Shown one piece after another: positions 13,347 through 24,618 of a DNA stretch of 64,000 nt. The DNA comes from Phoronis australis. Taxonomy: Eukaryota; Phoronida; Phoronidae. The stretch covers positions 530,902 to 594,901 of the forward strand of contig NMRA01000043.1 of the NCBI GenBank assembly GCA_002633005.1, given 5' to 3'. Made by a program: the position numbers and the translations under genes. The notes beneath the pieces are model-generated. The model was not told the DNA's origin. It did not search any database and saw nothing but the letters and a program-made list of their open reading frames with translations. Within the stretch, counting starts at the first letter, position 1, and every line of letters begins with the position of its first letter.

Positions 13347-13806
13347 AGGGCCTTTCATACTAGTGTCGAGGCGTTGATGGATTGGGGAGTTGCCCGGTCC
13401 TGGATCGCAGCTAACAGCTCTAGTTAACATCGCAGTTAACAGGTAGATTTAATAGCACAGGGTCGACGCTGTGGTGCAGTATGAACGGTTAACTTCTGTC
13501 CAATTGAAGTTATCGCCAGGGGCCACTGTTATCGTCAATGGTAGTGGCGTCTTTCAATAGCTGCATATATTTTGCTCTAATAATAACCAATCCATATAAA
13601 AATAAGTTTAATGTCAATTAGCACACGTAAATGTTCCCAAACTGTCACATTAAAAAAAATCTTAGGGTGCAGCGCTACCTTGCGATAACTTCGATGACGA
13701 CAGCATCGCTCATTGTTCATTAACAACCGAAACAAGTATGAACGGTCCAGTTAACTGCGCTGTTTATGTTGACCTCCGACTAGAGTTAAGTCAGTATGAA
13801 AGGGCC
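13347..13806. mobile_element. MITE family A, copy 2
   Basis: Left end AGGGCCTTTCATACT and right end AGTATGAAAGGGCC. TAA lies immediately left (13344-13346) and right (13807-13809). The internal order GGTTAACTTCTGTCC, GGGGCCACTGTTATCG, CAGCGCTACCTTGCG and AACGGTCCAGTTAACTG is shared, in opposite orientation, with the 24158 copy and with the interrupted 6151 copy. Length is 460 bp and it is non-coding. The interior contains multiple GTTAAC sites, giving strong self-complementarity. Confidence 0.85.
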
Positions 13807-13809
13807 TAA

Positions 13810-15002
13810 AGACAGGTGTTTTAGAGCAGTATCCTTTGTCTTGTCAGCTTCACTCATAAATAACCTATTGGCACCTTTGTCTACAGACCTGCTAGCCATA
13901 CTGAATCATTGTAATTACAAGGATGCTGGCACAAAAGGTCGACAACAAATTCCAATGCCTCTGGGGCTAGCAAGTGTACTTTTAAACATTGATAAGTGCA
14001 CAGATGCAAATGCATAGATTGCTACCAATGGATGTTGCCACTTCCCGTTCACATTTGCTGAAACTCGGTTAAATGATTCATCTATGTTGTTTTTCATAGC
14101 GTCTATCTCAAAAGTATACCTCTGACTACTATCTCGCAATGTCCTCAAATGAAATAATATGACGTTCAATAAGTTGTCTTATGAATAGCAAATCAGAAAT
14201 TTAGAATGAATATGGAATAAAGTTATGAAACATGATGAGGTATGGCATCTAAAAAATTAGTTTAATTGCCTCAAGGTGGCACAGAATTTGGACTTAAAAC
14301 GGAGAGGTATTTGCTCCTTGGCTTGAGTTGATGTGTTAGGTTTTGTCTTGTTGTAGTCTTCACTCTGTTCATGACATGTCTGCTATTGATTTATACTCAG
14401 TTATCAGTCTATTCATAGACATGTCTAGTCATCAGGTATTGAAGTTAGTGTGGAAAGAACTGAATAATCAGTTTTCATTATATATCCTACATGATGTGCT
14501 GCAGTATTTAAGTTTGTACAGTAGTTTCATTTGAACAATTTACTGATTTTTTCACAATGGTAATATACTTCAGCTACTTTCATGAAAACTTGACTAAACA
14601 GGGTTACTTTTTGCAAGTGCTTTGGTGTCCTTCCCCCATTTTCTCACTTTATGTTATTCTGTTTGCTTATCGCTGAAATCACCTGATATGGTATCGTCCA
14701 TGGATTGGTAAATCTTCTGTTGTTCGCAGTGTTCTCCACAGTGTAATTCCAAACTCAACGCAAATATTTAGTAGCAGTTGTTGACATTGTTTCATTTCTA
14801 ATCATAACCATGGGTGTGCTGGAGGTTTTTATATGTGGTTTAAACAGTACACACCATGGATTTTTGCACATTTTGAATTACCGGTGGCCACAAACTAAAT
14901 GTATGACGTAAAATTTAGCTAAACCCATGTTTATTTTGTGTAATTAGCTCGAAATTTTGATTTTTCTTTCAATTTTGCCAATTTTCACATTTCCCGCCAT
15001 GT
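13810..15002. other. No recognisable gene
   Basis: AT-rich DNA without supported exons. Composition changes abruptly to CpG-richer sequence at about 15.0 kb. Confidence 0.3.
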
Positions 15003-15047
15003 GACGTCATGGGTTGAACACAAGAGATTAGTGACTAGCATTGAACA

Positions 15048-15296
15048 ATGGCGGAAAGCAGGGAATTTGAAAGCGACGACGATTATGAGCAAAAATTGAA
15101 CGCATATTGTGAAGAAACGTACGGGAATGGTGGCCAGGATGAGGAAATGGGGTTGCACGAAAGCGAGAATAAGTTTAATGTGCTTCCGGCTGCATACTTT
15201 TCTACTTTGAGCCTTACGAACTGGATCCTCCCGCGAGAGAAGCGGCCACGGGCTCGGCGAGTCAACCCAGTCATCCAACAGTCAATCCTGAACTAA
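15048..15296 (+). pseudogene. Acidic ORF beginning MAESREFESDDDYEQ, probably frameshifted
   Basis: An 82-aa ORF with ATGG start context. The N-terminal third is rich in Asp and Glu (ESDDDYEQ, GGQDEEMGLHE). After about residue 45 a second frame over the same bases reads YFEPYELDPPAREAATGSA and ends at a stop shortly after 15290. FEPY-type motifs are common near the N-termini of P2X7-like zinc-binding proteins that are multicopy in marine invertebrate genomes, so a frameshift near 15190 is plausible. No downstream exon was found. Identity is weak inference. Confidence 0.3.
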
Positions 15297-15365
15297 AAGC
15301 TGATGTTTCTGAATTATAAATATTGTCCTTTATTGAACCAGGCCTTCGTCGTATTGTCTCTTGTG

Positions 15366-15604
15366 ACTGGAGTCGAAACGCGAGTCCTCAAAGTAGGCAG
15401 AACACAGAGTGGCCCCGGACCGAATCGCTTGGTCCACGATGACGTCCCACACTCTCGTTCGGCGCACGAAGCGATGCCACTTCTGCGCAACTTTGGTATC
15501 CTTCGGAACACTGAGACGTTCTCCGCCTGGCTACTGTTGCTGCAGCCTCCGGAAACACATCTGCGAACCTTCTCGACGCTAAATGTATTTTGCTTTCTCT
15601 TCAC
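15366..15604 (-). pseudogene. THAP-domain relic with internal frameshift
   Basis: Reading down the minus strand from 15604, one frame gives KVRRCVSGGCSNSSQAENVS then VFRRIPKL, which matches the C2 half and the basic stretch of a THAP zinc finger. The sequence then continues in another frame as KWHRFVRRTRVWDVI, followed by ATLCSAYFEDSRFDSS, which matches the W and the C-x2-H-F tail. The two halves are separated by a net frameshift near 15490, and the final zinc ligand is Tyr instead of His (CSAYF). THAP domains occur in P, Kolobok and some Harbinger-like transposases as well as in host regulators. With a broken frame and a lost ligand this copy is dead as read. Confidence 0.65.
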
Positions 15605-15671
15605 TCAATACACTGCATAACTCTCTGATCCGAACAGTAATGGCGAACGACTTGGGTTTAACCCATGACGT

Positions 15672-16830
15672 TGTACATAATTATTATTTTTTTCAATTTT
15701 TGTGTGTTTCTTTATGAGCTGTGCACTAAAGGCACTGAAATCTAGTAAGATATAATAATAAAATTTATTTTGAGGTACAAGAGTCATGTTGTGTACACTT
15801 TAAAACTGCACACTGCACTGGTGTGTCCTACTTTTTAGACACTTCAAAGTTTAGCTTTCCTACCAATATATCTCACAATTCCTCCAAAGCATTAACAGAC
15901 CCAGAGGATCAAACAAAAGATTAAAAGTTCTTTTAATAATATCAATGCCGATTTTACTATCAATTAGACATATTAAGTACTACTAACATGAGTTCTGATG
16001 TGACCTAGTTTTTAGTGACACCTGTTGTCAAGTTGAATAAGCTCATAAAAGCTCTAACTTGCCACTAGATGTCAGTCAAAATCAAAATTGTCTTTATTAA
16101 GCCAATTAAATTGTTTCTTCACGGATTGACTTGCAAAATTTTAAAGTTAGAATGACAAAGTAAATTAGACAATTGATTAAGCAAGCTAGATGACTCCATG
16201 AAATTTTTGTTATTTAAAGATTTTTGCAGATTTTATTAATGATAATTCAAACTCTTGTAGTGTCATACAAAGTTATACATATAGTGTTGACTGCCACTAA
16301 TATTCTGTAATGGGCTTGATGTTGGTTAATCAAACCCTGCTTTTAGTGTCGAGGGCTGAAATGCCAAGCCAGGCTAAAAGTGCAAACCTGACGCAGCAGC
16401 ACTTTTCAAACTCGAGGCGCATACGCAGCAAAATCCAAACTCGTTACAGCGACGAGTTAAAACAGGTCGTGGAGAACACTGGTTCGTCATATTCTTCCCA
16501 GTTTTCAGTATACAGTTTGTGTTATTTGACAGCTGTATTGCACTTTACTGTTAGATTTTTGTTGTTGAAAATTTCTAAGCACTTAGAGGATCTCTAAGGG
16601 GAACGGTGGCTGTACTCACTGAGAGGGAATTTTTGGTTAAGGGGAGAAGCCCCCCCCGTGTTTCACACCAATTGCACCTCCCCGTGCAACTGTCTAAAGT
16701 TGCTGATGGTACTAACTAGCATAGCTAAAACTAAGGTGTTGCACAAGTGATTCTGAGCTTGAGGTGAGTTTTTAAGTGAGTGGAGAATTTTGGGGTCTGA
16801 TTAAGCATGATTTTATAATACTTAATAGTT
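15672..16830. other. No recognisable gene
   Basis: AT-rich DNA. A short CpG-containing stretch at 16330-16480 has an open frame but no family similarity that I recognise. Confidence 0.3.
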
Positions 16831-16831
16831 T

Positions 16832-19450
16832 TATGGGCCCACATATTTATATGTGGTCGCATATTGCCGTCATCTCTGTCTGTGCATCCGGGCGTCTGCG
16901 GCTGTATCTCCTAAACCCCTTGCAGGATCTTATTGAAATTTGGCAAGAGGTTCCTATGGGGTTGACGACAGAGGGCGACGAGTTTCGGACCGACCTGAAT
17001 ACCACTGTGCCCCCTAGTGGCAATTTTAATTTTTTACGTTTGCGTCTGTATCTTCAAAGGTCCTCAACCGATTTTCGTGAAATTTAGTACATAAGCATCT
17101 ATTAATGAGTTGACGCTATCCTCTTGTTTTTTGAATGGATTGGAGGCATTTTGCGCCACCTAGTGGCCATTTTTATGCGCCCACATATTTATATGTGGAC
17201 GCATTATGCCGTCATCTCCGTCCGTCCGGGCGGCGTCCGGCGTCTGGCGTCCGGCGTCCGCTGCTCTATCTCCAAAACCCTTTGACATACGTTCATGAAA
17301 TTTGGCACATATGTTCCATTCATGAATGGGACGGCATGTGCGAACTTTCGAACGNNNNNNNNNNNNNNNNNNNNNNNNNNNNNNNNNNNNNNNNNNNNNN
17401 NNNNNNNNNNNNNNNNNNNNNNNNNNNNNNNNNNNNNNNNNNNNNNNNNNNNNNNNNNNNNNNNNNNNNNNNNNNNNNNNNNNNNNNNNNNNNNNNNNNN
17501 NNNNNNNNNNNNNNNNNNNNNNNNNNNNNNNNNNNNNNNNNNNNNNNNNNNNNNNNNNNNNNNNNNNNNNNNNNNNNNNNNNNNNNNNNNNNNNNNNNNN
17601 NNNNNNNNNNNNNNNNNNNNNNNNNNNNNNNNNNNNNNNNNNNNNNNNNNNNNNNNNNNNNNNNNNNNNNNNNNNNNNNNNNNNNNNNNNNNNNNNNNNN
17701 NNNNNNNNNNNNNNNNNNNNNNNNNNNNNNNNNNNNNNNNNNNNNNNNNNNNNNNNNNNNNNNNNNNNNNNNNNNNNNNNNNNNNNNNNNNNNNNNNNNN
17801 NNNNNNNNNNNNNNNNNNNNNNNNNNNNNNNNNNNNNNNNNNNNNNNNNNNNNNNNNNNNNNNNNNNNNNNNNNNNNNNNNNNNNNNNNNNNNNNNNNNN
17901 NNNNNNNNNNNNNNNNNNNNNNNNNNTTTTTTTTGCGCCCATGGTTGTATCTCCCAAACCGTTTGCAGGATCTTTACTAAATTTAGCAAGTGTATTGATG
18001 TGATGTTGACAACGGACGATGACGACTTTAGGATGATTCTGACTACCGGTATGCCTCTAGTGGCAATTTTAGTATTTGCCTCTAGTGGCAATTTATAGTA
18101 TTTTACATTGACCTCTGTATTTTCATAGGTCTTCAGGTGTATACTTTGTGTTACTTCGTGACTATGAAGGAAAAGTTCCAAGTAGAAATTTTTTTCTGGC
18201 ATTCTAATGCTATGCTAATCTCGTATGTTGGTAAATTTGTTTTTATTCTATGTTTCTGTGGTGCTTTAAGCAACTGGTGTATAGGATGTGCTTGTATTAT
18301 GAAGATTACTCAGACACATTTTGCCCCTAGCCTATTGAGGAGACAATGACCATGCCTTTCCATTTTGCTAAGTACAACATACTACATATATGCTCTCTAC
18401 TGGCCACTTTGTGGTACCAATAAACAACCCTAGAAGGATACCGTATGCGGTGCAATTGTGGGCGCATTTCAACGCTCTGCGTTGCTCTTGTTACTGTTTT
18501 CGAGTCGTTTTTTTGGCGGCCGCCCCTCTAACAACCAAACCACTTTAAGGATAATTGTGAAAATTGGAATGTATGTTCTTACTCTGAGGAAGACTGTTGA
18601 TGATGATTTTCTGACGACTTCGACTACTGTGGCGCCTCCTAGCGGCAGTTTTGTTTGTTTTTGCTCCCATGGCTGTATCTCCTAAACTTTCCACAGGATC
18701 TTTATTAAATTTCGCAAATATATTTATATAAAGGTCACTACGGACGATGACGACTTTCAGACAGATCGGTGTACCTGTGTGTCCCCTAACGGCAGTTTTA
18801 GTTTTTTACGTTTACCTCTGTATCTTCAAAGGTCCTCTACGGATTTCCATAAAATTTGGCACATAGACATCTATTAGTGAGATGAGGCTATCCTCCTGTT
18901 TTCGGATGGATTTGTAGTTTGCGCCATCTAGTGGCCATTTTTGTTGTTTTCGAGTCTGTTTGTTGGCGTCCGTCCCTCTGTCAACCAAACCACTCTAAGG
19001 ATGATTGTGAAAGTTGGCATGTATGTTCTTTCTATGAAGGTGATGTTTGACGATGATTTTCCGATGACTTCGAGTACTGTGGTGCCTCCTAGTGGCGGTT
19101 TTGTTTTTTTTTTTGAACCCATACCTGTATCTCCTAAGCCCTCTGCAAGATTTTATTAAATTTAGCTTGTGTATTTGGTATATGAAAAGTTAACATAGAG
19201 AGGACGACGACTTTTAGACAGAACCGACGAGCACTGTGCCCCCCTAGTGGCAATTTCATTTTTTCGTTTTCTTTTATTTCTCTGAAGTTCCTCGATAAAT
19301 TTTAATGAAATTTGGTAAATGCCTTTCTTTTAAAGAAACAATGACATTTTCTGGTTTTCAGACGGATCCGGTGTATTTTGCACCATCTAGTGGCCATTTC
19401 GATGATTCAATCAAAAGCCCCTAAAAGCATACCATTTGCAATTTTGTGGG
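16832..19450 (+). repeat. Long degenerate repeat with hairpins and CTCF-like motifs (contains the assembly gap)
   Basis: Built of similar segments that each run: a 'CTGTATCTCC(T/A)AAACC' phrase, 'GAAATTTGGCA', a GACGA-rich stretch, a 'GTGCCCCCTAGTGGCAA'-type motif, 'TTTTTACGTTT', 'TATCTTCAAAGGTCCTC', and again 'GCGCCATCTAGTGGCCA'. Segments are visible at 16900-17170, 17930-18120, 18450-18940 and 18945-19400. Near-palindromes CCCACATATTTATATGTGG occur at about 16837 and 17178. Related minus-oriented pieces lie at 30460-30640, 49960-50330 and 55745-56545. I see no transposase; it looks like a non-autonomous dispersed element. Confidence 0.75.
17355..17926. other. Assembly gap (572 N)
   Basis: An uninterrupted run of N inside the long repeat. 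Long open frames that cross it (about 17135-18202, both strands) are artefacts of the Ns. The true size and content are unknown, and a collapsed repeat array is likely because both edges are the same repeat family. Confidence 0.98.
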
Positions 19451-20297
19451 CGCATTTCAACGTTCCGCGTTGCTCTTGTCCAATGGGGAATGGATTCGAT
19501 ATTTGGCCCAAAATTGAGGCAGTTGGAATGCTTGCAGCTATGGTCCATGTTATGTATGTTCAGTTCAAGAATCCGAGCTAAATTTGTAATTTGTGATTGG
19601 TTTTTGAAACCGAGTAGATGTAAATGAGTCCTTTCTGATATGTTAAAATGGCGGAATTTGCCTTCTGGCTAGAGGACTATATGGTACAATGATTCTTTGA
19701 GATAAGCCCATGGGTGTGTATTCAGAAAATGAAAATTTTCAGGCATTTTAGTAACGCCAAGTAAACGCCCGCGGCCCGGGTGTTTGGAAAAGGGGGGCGG
19801 GTTAATGGAAAGTCATAGTTTGTTTTTAAATTTTATTTTAATAAATGCATAGCTCGCCAACACTGTTAGTTTTTATAATTTTTTCGAAAAGACGCCCCAC
19901 TATTTGGACACTTGACGCCGGAAGTTGTAACACCAAACAAACACCCATGTGCGTTTTTTTTCGGCATAATTTTCCGAATAAACGCCCATGGGTGTTTCAA
20001 TATGTGGGCTTTTCTACAGATAATCCTAGTAGCTGATAATAAAATTCTGCATTCTTGGGTGTACTTGATGATTTTTGACAATTTTTTAACCATCAAATTG
20101 TATCTGTTGTGCAGTGGGATATGCATACTAAAGTGTCTTAACATTTCATGTCAACTCTGTTCATCTTGCACTCCACAAATAGAAAGTGGGTCAAACAGAA
20201 GGCTCTTTTGTATTCGCAATGTGAAAGAGTTGTGTAGAATGTTTCCTATACCGGTTGGTTTTTGCCAAAGTGCTTCTACATTTTCACTAATTGTCAA
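19451..20297. other. Low-copy or repeat-like DNA, no gene
   Basis: The segment 19750-20000 contains several AAACGCCC/GACGCCCC blocks reminiscent of the 11226 element but without a clean inverted terminus. A short palindrome AAACGCCCATGGGTGTTT is at about 19980. No supported exon. Confidence 0.3.
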
Positions 20298-20397
20298 CTG
20301 ACATGGTTCTTTTAAATCTGACATGGTTATTTTAAATCTGACATGGTTATTTTACAACTGACATGGTTATTTTACAACTGACATGGTTATTTTACAA
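20298..20397 (+). repeat. Tandem repeat, 20 bp x 5
   Basis: Five contiguous copies of CTGACATGGTTATTTTACAA with CTTTTAAAT-type variants in the first two. The copies abut without spacers, so this is a minisatellite and not a CRISPR-like array. Confidence 0.95.
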
Positions 20398-20615
20398 CAT
20401 TAAAAGGCTGGGGGCAAGTGATTTGTTACTCTAATCTACGGTAGTTAATTAAAGAGAAGTCACATGTCTACTTTTACAATTGGGCTTGATTAAAGACCCT
20501 AGTGTACTTGTTGGAGAAATATTGATGCATATAATTCTTGGCAATTTTAGTCCAGTTTAGACATCAACTGTTGGCCCAGCGCAACTGACACAGAGCAAAT
20601 TGACCCGTGTCAAGT

Positions 20616-20982
20616 GGCCGTTTACACACACAACTCACTAACTCACTAACTGTGGCAAGACGGAAATTGCAGGCTGGAGAGACTGGATCGCACATGCGCA
20701 GGTTTACAAATGACGAGAGTTGCAGAGACAAAGATTCCGTACGTAGGTCGTTAGGCAAGCGCAGTAGAGATTATCCTTTCTTCCTTGCCCCGATTTCGCG
20801 TTTAGACAGTTTATTGACATGGAGCATGATGTTCGGGCGCAAGTTGCTTTACCTCACAAACAGGTGGCAAAATTTGTCACCGCAGTGTCAGTTGGCTCCG
20901 TGTCAGTCCCATTTGCACACTGGAACAACTCGTTCCATGTCAGCTGATCCGTGTCAACTTTTGAAGTGTAAACGGCACTATT
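20616..20982. mobile_element. Possible hAT-like fragment with GCCGTTTACAC ends
   Basis: GGCCGTTTACAC at about 20621 faces GTGTAAACGGCAC at about 20968-20980, an inverted pair. The phrases 'GTGTCAGTTGG' and 'CCGTGTCA' recur inside. A 27-bp imperfect direct repeat starting TATTGATGCATATAAT occurs at about 20519 and again immediately right of the right terminus, at about 20979. The left copy is separated from the left terminus by about 75 bp, so this is not a simple target duplication. Family assignment is uncertain. Confidence 0.4.
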
Positions 20983-20984
20983 GA

Positions 20985-23900
20985 TGCATATAATGCTCGG
21001 CAATTGATGATTTTCGAAATAGCCTCCCTTTGGTTTTGATAATTATAATATCATACATGTCTTGCAAAAACATTTAGCAAAATTTCCTGAAAATATTTTT
21101 CTTTAGTAATTTTCCATATTGTGTCTCATACTGCTATTTATTGCTTTGTGGCCTCAAACTTTTAGTCTTGGGCTCAGAGTTTTCTTTTCACGCGTGGGTT
21201 CATTGACTTTAGTTTTAGAGCAGCATGCCTGACTCCAGGTATATTTAGTACATGCCAGTAGTATGCTTGAGCATGTCACATGTTGGGTTTAAATGTCATC
21301 AGTCTGTCATAATTATACCATAGGTTTGTTCAATGAGTAGTTGCTTGTAGACATGTAACAGTGGTCTTGTAGATTAGATTGACCTCATGAAGTGAGGTTG
21401 TATACCTCAGGTTATCCAGCTTGACAATGATAGACAAGTGATTTGTACAGCATTCTCTTGAAATCAAGGTCAAAATTAAATGAAATGTGGTGTCATATGC
21501 TGTGGTAGATTTAGATGTCAAGTGTTATGAAAATCCAGTCTGACTGTTTGAGTCGTATATTACAGTTACCCAGTAATCAATATTTATTTAAACTGAAGTT
21601 GTCAAGAGTTGTTTGCCTGGTCTTTTTCAATATCGTGTTCACACCAAAGCAGTTATAACGTTAAAAAAAGATTGAAAGGTTATAAATCTTGGCTGGAGCA
21701 CTTTAAAACCGGTTTCAAAAGTTGTAAGTGTAGCACATTCATGGTTTAGGGACAGGTTACCACTGTAACTCTGGACAAAAGTGAGAACTCAGTAGGTGGC
21801 ACTACTGTCAAATAGTGTTAGAATCAATGGGTGCACCAAAGCACCAAGTGAGGTGAATCTGATAGGGTTACAACCACTTGAACTGTAGGTGTGTAATGAT
21901 TACATAAGTTACAACTGCAGAAAAAGTTAGAAGCAGGTTTAGTTGGTCTCCACACAGCTAATATGTCACTTGGATGGAAGGAAAATGTTATTTCTGTGGG
22001 GCAGTATACAAACAACAGTAGCTCAGGTGCTAGTGACCAGTATAAAGTGTGACAAAAGACCTGACTAGGTATAGAAAGTAAATGAACTTTGTGGTGATTA
22101 GTTGTAAATCTGGCCAATGTCTGTGGGTGACTGAATGGCTGAGGCTGTGGTAATGGTCCATGTAGGTTCATAGTTGAGCCAGTGTGGTTATGGTCTATGT
22201 AGGTACATAGTTAAGCTAGTGTGACTCTGTTCACAACTGGTGAAGCAGTTTCACCCTCTGCTTAGCCGCCATGAACCAGAACAGGCTATGCTAGCTGAGT
22301 ACTAGTTGAATCTGACTTGTGGCCAGTCATGTGTTATAATGACTTGCATGAAAGCAACACCAAAACCATCTGGAACTGATGTCATAGACTGGGTGTTGAT
22401 ATCTTACCAGACCCATATAATGGATGCCAAAGCAGTGCAGAGGCCAGTTAGAGCTGTTCTCAGCAACTGTTGGTGAACCATTAGCATGTGCTAAATACAG
22501 GGTTGGATGAGTCAGATAGAGCAGATGTAAACAAACAGCAATATTGGCTGCTGTGTTGTTACACTGAAAGCTATGTCAGTGGAAACATTGAGATTGGACA
22601 CTGTGAGTTGGTTGGTTGTGGATTTCCAACCTCCCGGACTTGACTTTAAGTTTTAGTGGGGACTTGACTTTGAGCAAGTTATGTCATAGTGATGGAGTGT
22701 GGTCTTAGTTGGGAGCTATAAAGGGACAAGTGTACTTCCTGTTTGATGAGCATGCCTCATCGTCATTATCTGCGCTGGCAAGATATGATGTTAAATTGTA
22801 ATTCATTTTACCCGTAAAAGGATATATAGCTCGTTTCAATTCGACGTAAAAGGAAATCCACTGTTCCTGTTAAGCTGGGAGTGACTGCAGTGATATTAAT
22901 CTTATGACTGCAATGCTAGGAGGAACATATATGTTTTGCGCCATTGTGGAGATCTGCTCCATTTGGTATGCCATCGATGACCGTCTGTGTTGGAATAAAC
23001 CAATAACAAACTGATGCTATCTAAACTAATTGCTGAGAGATAGTGAATGTTTCTATTAACTGGGAAGTCTTTTAAGGCAAACAAACCACACACCATTGCT
23101 GGATGATTCACACTGTTTGTGTAGGAGAGTAAATGAGAACATTGCATATGGTGTACACACGTACAGTGAGTGACTCCACCTTAACTTGACCTGGTGCTGT
23201 TGATGGCCACAGCGGCAGAGATGGAGGAAACCCGGCTGGAATCCTACCGAAGACGTCTGTCGGAATTTCTGGATCCGATTGTAATTAGTGGTTATCAACA
23301 TTGCATTTAAGATGTAGTGAGGTGTGGCAGTTGTGACTGGCATCGTGTCTATGAATGCATCTTCAAAGTTTACTCAGCATGTACACAGTCTTGATGGAAG
23401 TTGGAAGTTTTTGATGGAATTGTTGCTATCTATAAATTGCTGTGGCATGCATTTGGTTCTACCCTGTCCCGATAGAGAATTTGTCAAAAACCTGCCAGTG
23501 GTTTTTTTTTGTAATTATGATAAGTGATGGTTGCCTGTCTTCTTAAGTTGGCAATTTACCTGCTGAAAACTTAAGATTACAGGCAATTTGCCAGTGGTAG
23601 TTGTGTCTGGGAAATTTCCCTGTTTCACTTTATTTCTGTTTGACAACATTTTCACCAACTGACGCTGTGTAAAACGTGCACTGTATGTGATATGTCATGT
23701 TCATGTGAATGTGATGGTGAATAAGATGTGTCTTGTTGGTTATCCCCTAAATTTGTTTTTCTAACATGACCAGGTGACAGTGTGGCTGTGTGGGCTTATG
23801 GTGCCTCACTGTTCGAAATACTTGACAAATTACATGTCAGGTTTTTTCAGTTGATGTGCTTTGGAACATGAAACAACATTAACTTTGTGATGATTCTATT

Positions 23901-24154
23901 ATATGCAGCAAGGGTTTTGATCAACAGAAAAAGGGTACCAGGCTTTGATCAACAGAAAAAAGGTACCAGGCTTTGATCAACAGAAAACATAGCTATTTTG
24001 CCAATTCGCAACTCAATAATCTATAGGTTGTGCTAGAGGTTCGTTCAGGATTTCAAAAATAGGTTGTCCAAATGTTTCTCTTTCTCAGTTTCTCAGGGTG
24101 TCCATGACCAGTGATGCGTGACTGGTTTTATAACCTCATGTCAAATTGCTGTTA
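20985..24154. other. Mostly unique-looking AT-rich DNA, no gene
   Basis: Short ORFs only, and no exon I can support. One small tandem repeat lies at 23906-23990 and is listed separately. Confidence 0.3.
23906..23990 (+). repeat. Tandem repeat, about 29 bp x 3
   Basis: Three near-identical copies of a unit containing TTTGATCAACAGAAAAA and GGTACCAGG, differing by the length of the A run. Confidence 0.9.
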
Positions 24155-24157
24155 TAA

Positions 24158-24618
24158 GGCCCTTTCACACTGACTACTCCAGTCTGAACTGAGTGCAGTT
24201 AATTGGACCGTTCATACTTGCTTCGGTAGTTAATGAACATCGAAGAAAACAGGAGGTGACGCTGTCATTATTGAAATTACCGCAAGGTAGCGCTGCATGC
24301 TAAGGTTTTTTAAATGTGACAATTTGGGAACATTTACGTGTGCTAATTAACATTAAACTTATTTTTAAATCGATTGGTTATTATTAGAGCAAAATCCAAG
24401 CAGCTATTAGTGACGGCACTACCCTGTAATTGTTGATGATAACAGTGGCACCTGGTGATCACTTCCATTGGACCAAAGTTAACCGTTTATACTGCACCGC
24501 AGCGTCGACGCGGCGATGCTAACTGGAGCTGTTAACTTCGATTCAGGACCGGAGTTAAGCGTTCATACTGACTGCAACTCCCCAAACCATCGACACGTCG
24601 ACGTTAGTGTGAAAGGCC
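24158..24618. mobile_element. MITE family A, copy 3
   Basis: Left end GGCCCTTTCACACTGAC directly after TAA (24155-24157); right end TTAGTGTGAAAGGCC. The right flank TTG does not match TAA exactly, consistent with later mutation. It carries the same internal landmarks as the copies at 6151 and 13347, and it is uninterrupted at the site where the 6151 copy carries the hAT-like insert. Confidence 0.85.

Larger units (their letters stand above)
15003..15671. mobile_element. CpG-rich relic block with inverted ends (possible DNA transposon or dead gene pair)
   Basis: The edges form an imperfect inverted repeat: ACGTCATGGGTTGAACACAAG near 15005-15025 against the reverse complement of CTTGGGTTTAACCCATGACG near 15649-15668. 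The left edge contains the palindrome TGACGTCA. The block is visibly richer in CpG than its neighbours. It holds an acidic plus-strand ORF (15048-15296) and, on the minus strand, a broken THAP domain (about 15366-15604). The arrangement suggests a decayed two-ORF DNA transposon. A host gene promoter with the opposing relic beside it is the alternative. Confidence 0.4.

Noticed and set aside
15602-15680. A second start-like ATGGCGAACGAC with downstream open frame
   Set aside because: The frame closes within a few codons; it more likely belongs to the inverted edge of the 15003-15671 block.
17135-18202. Long open frames on both strands (up to 332 codons)
   Set aside because: They consist almost entirely of the N gap; only short repeat-derived ends are real sequence.
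20298-20397. CRISPR-like appearance of regularly repeated 20-mers
   Set aside because: Units abut with no spacers and the genome is animal; it is a minisatellite.
20607-20984. 125-aa plus ORF
   Set aside because: It coincides with an inverted-repeat element, has no recognised domain and an unusual composition.
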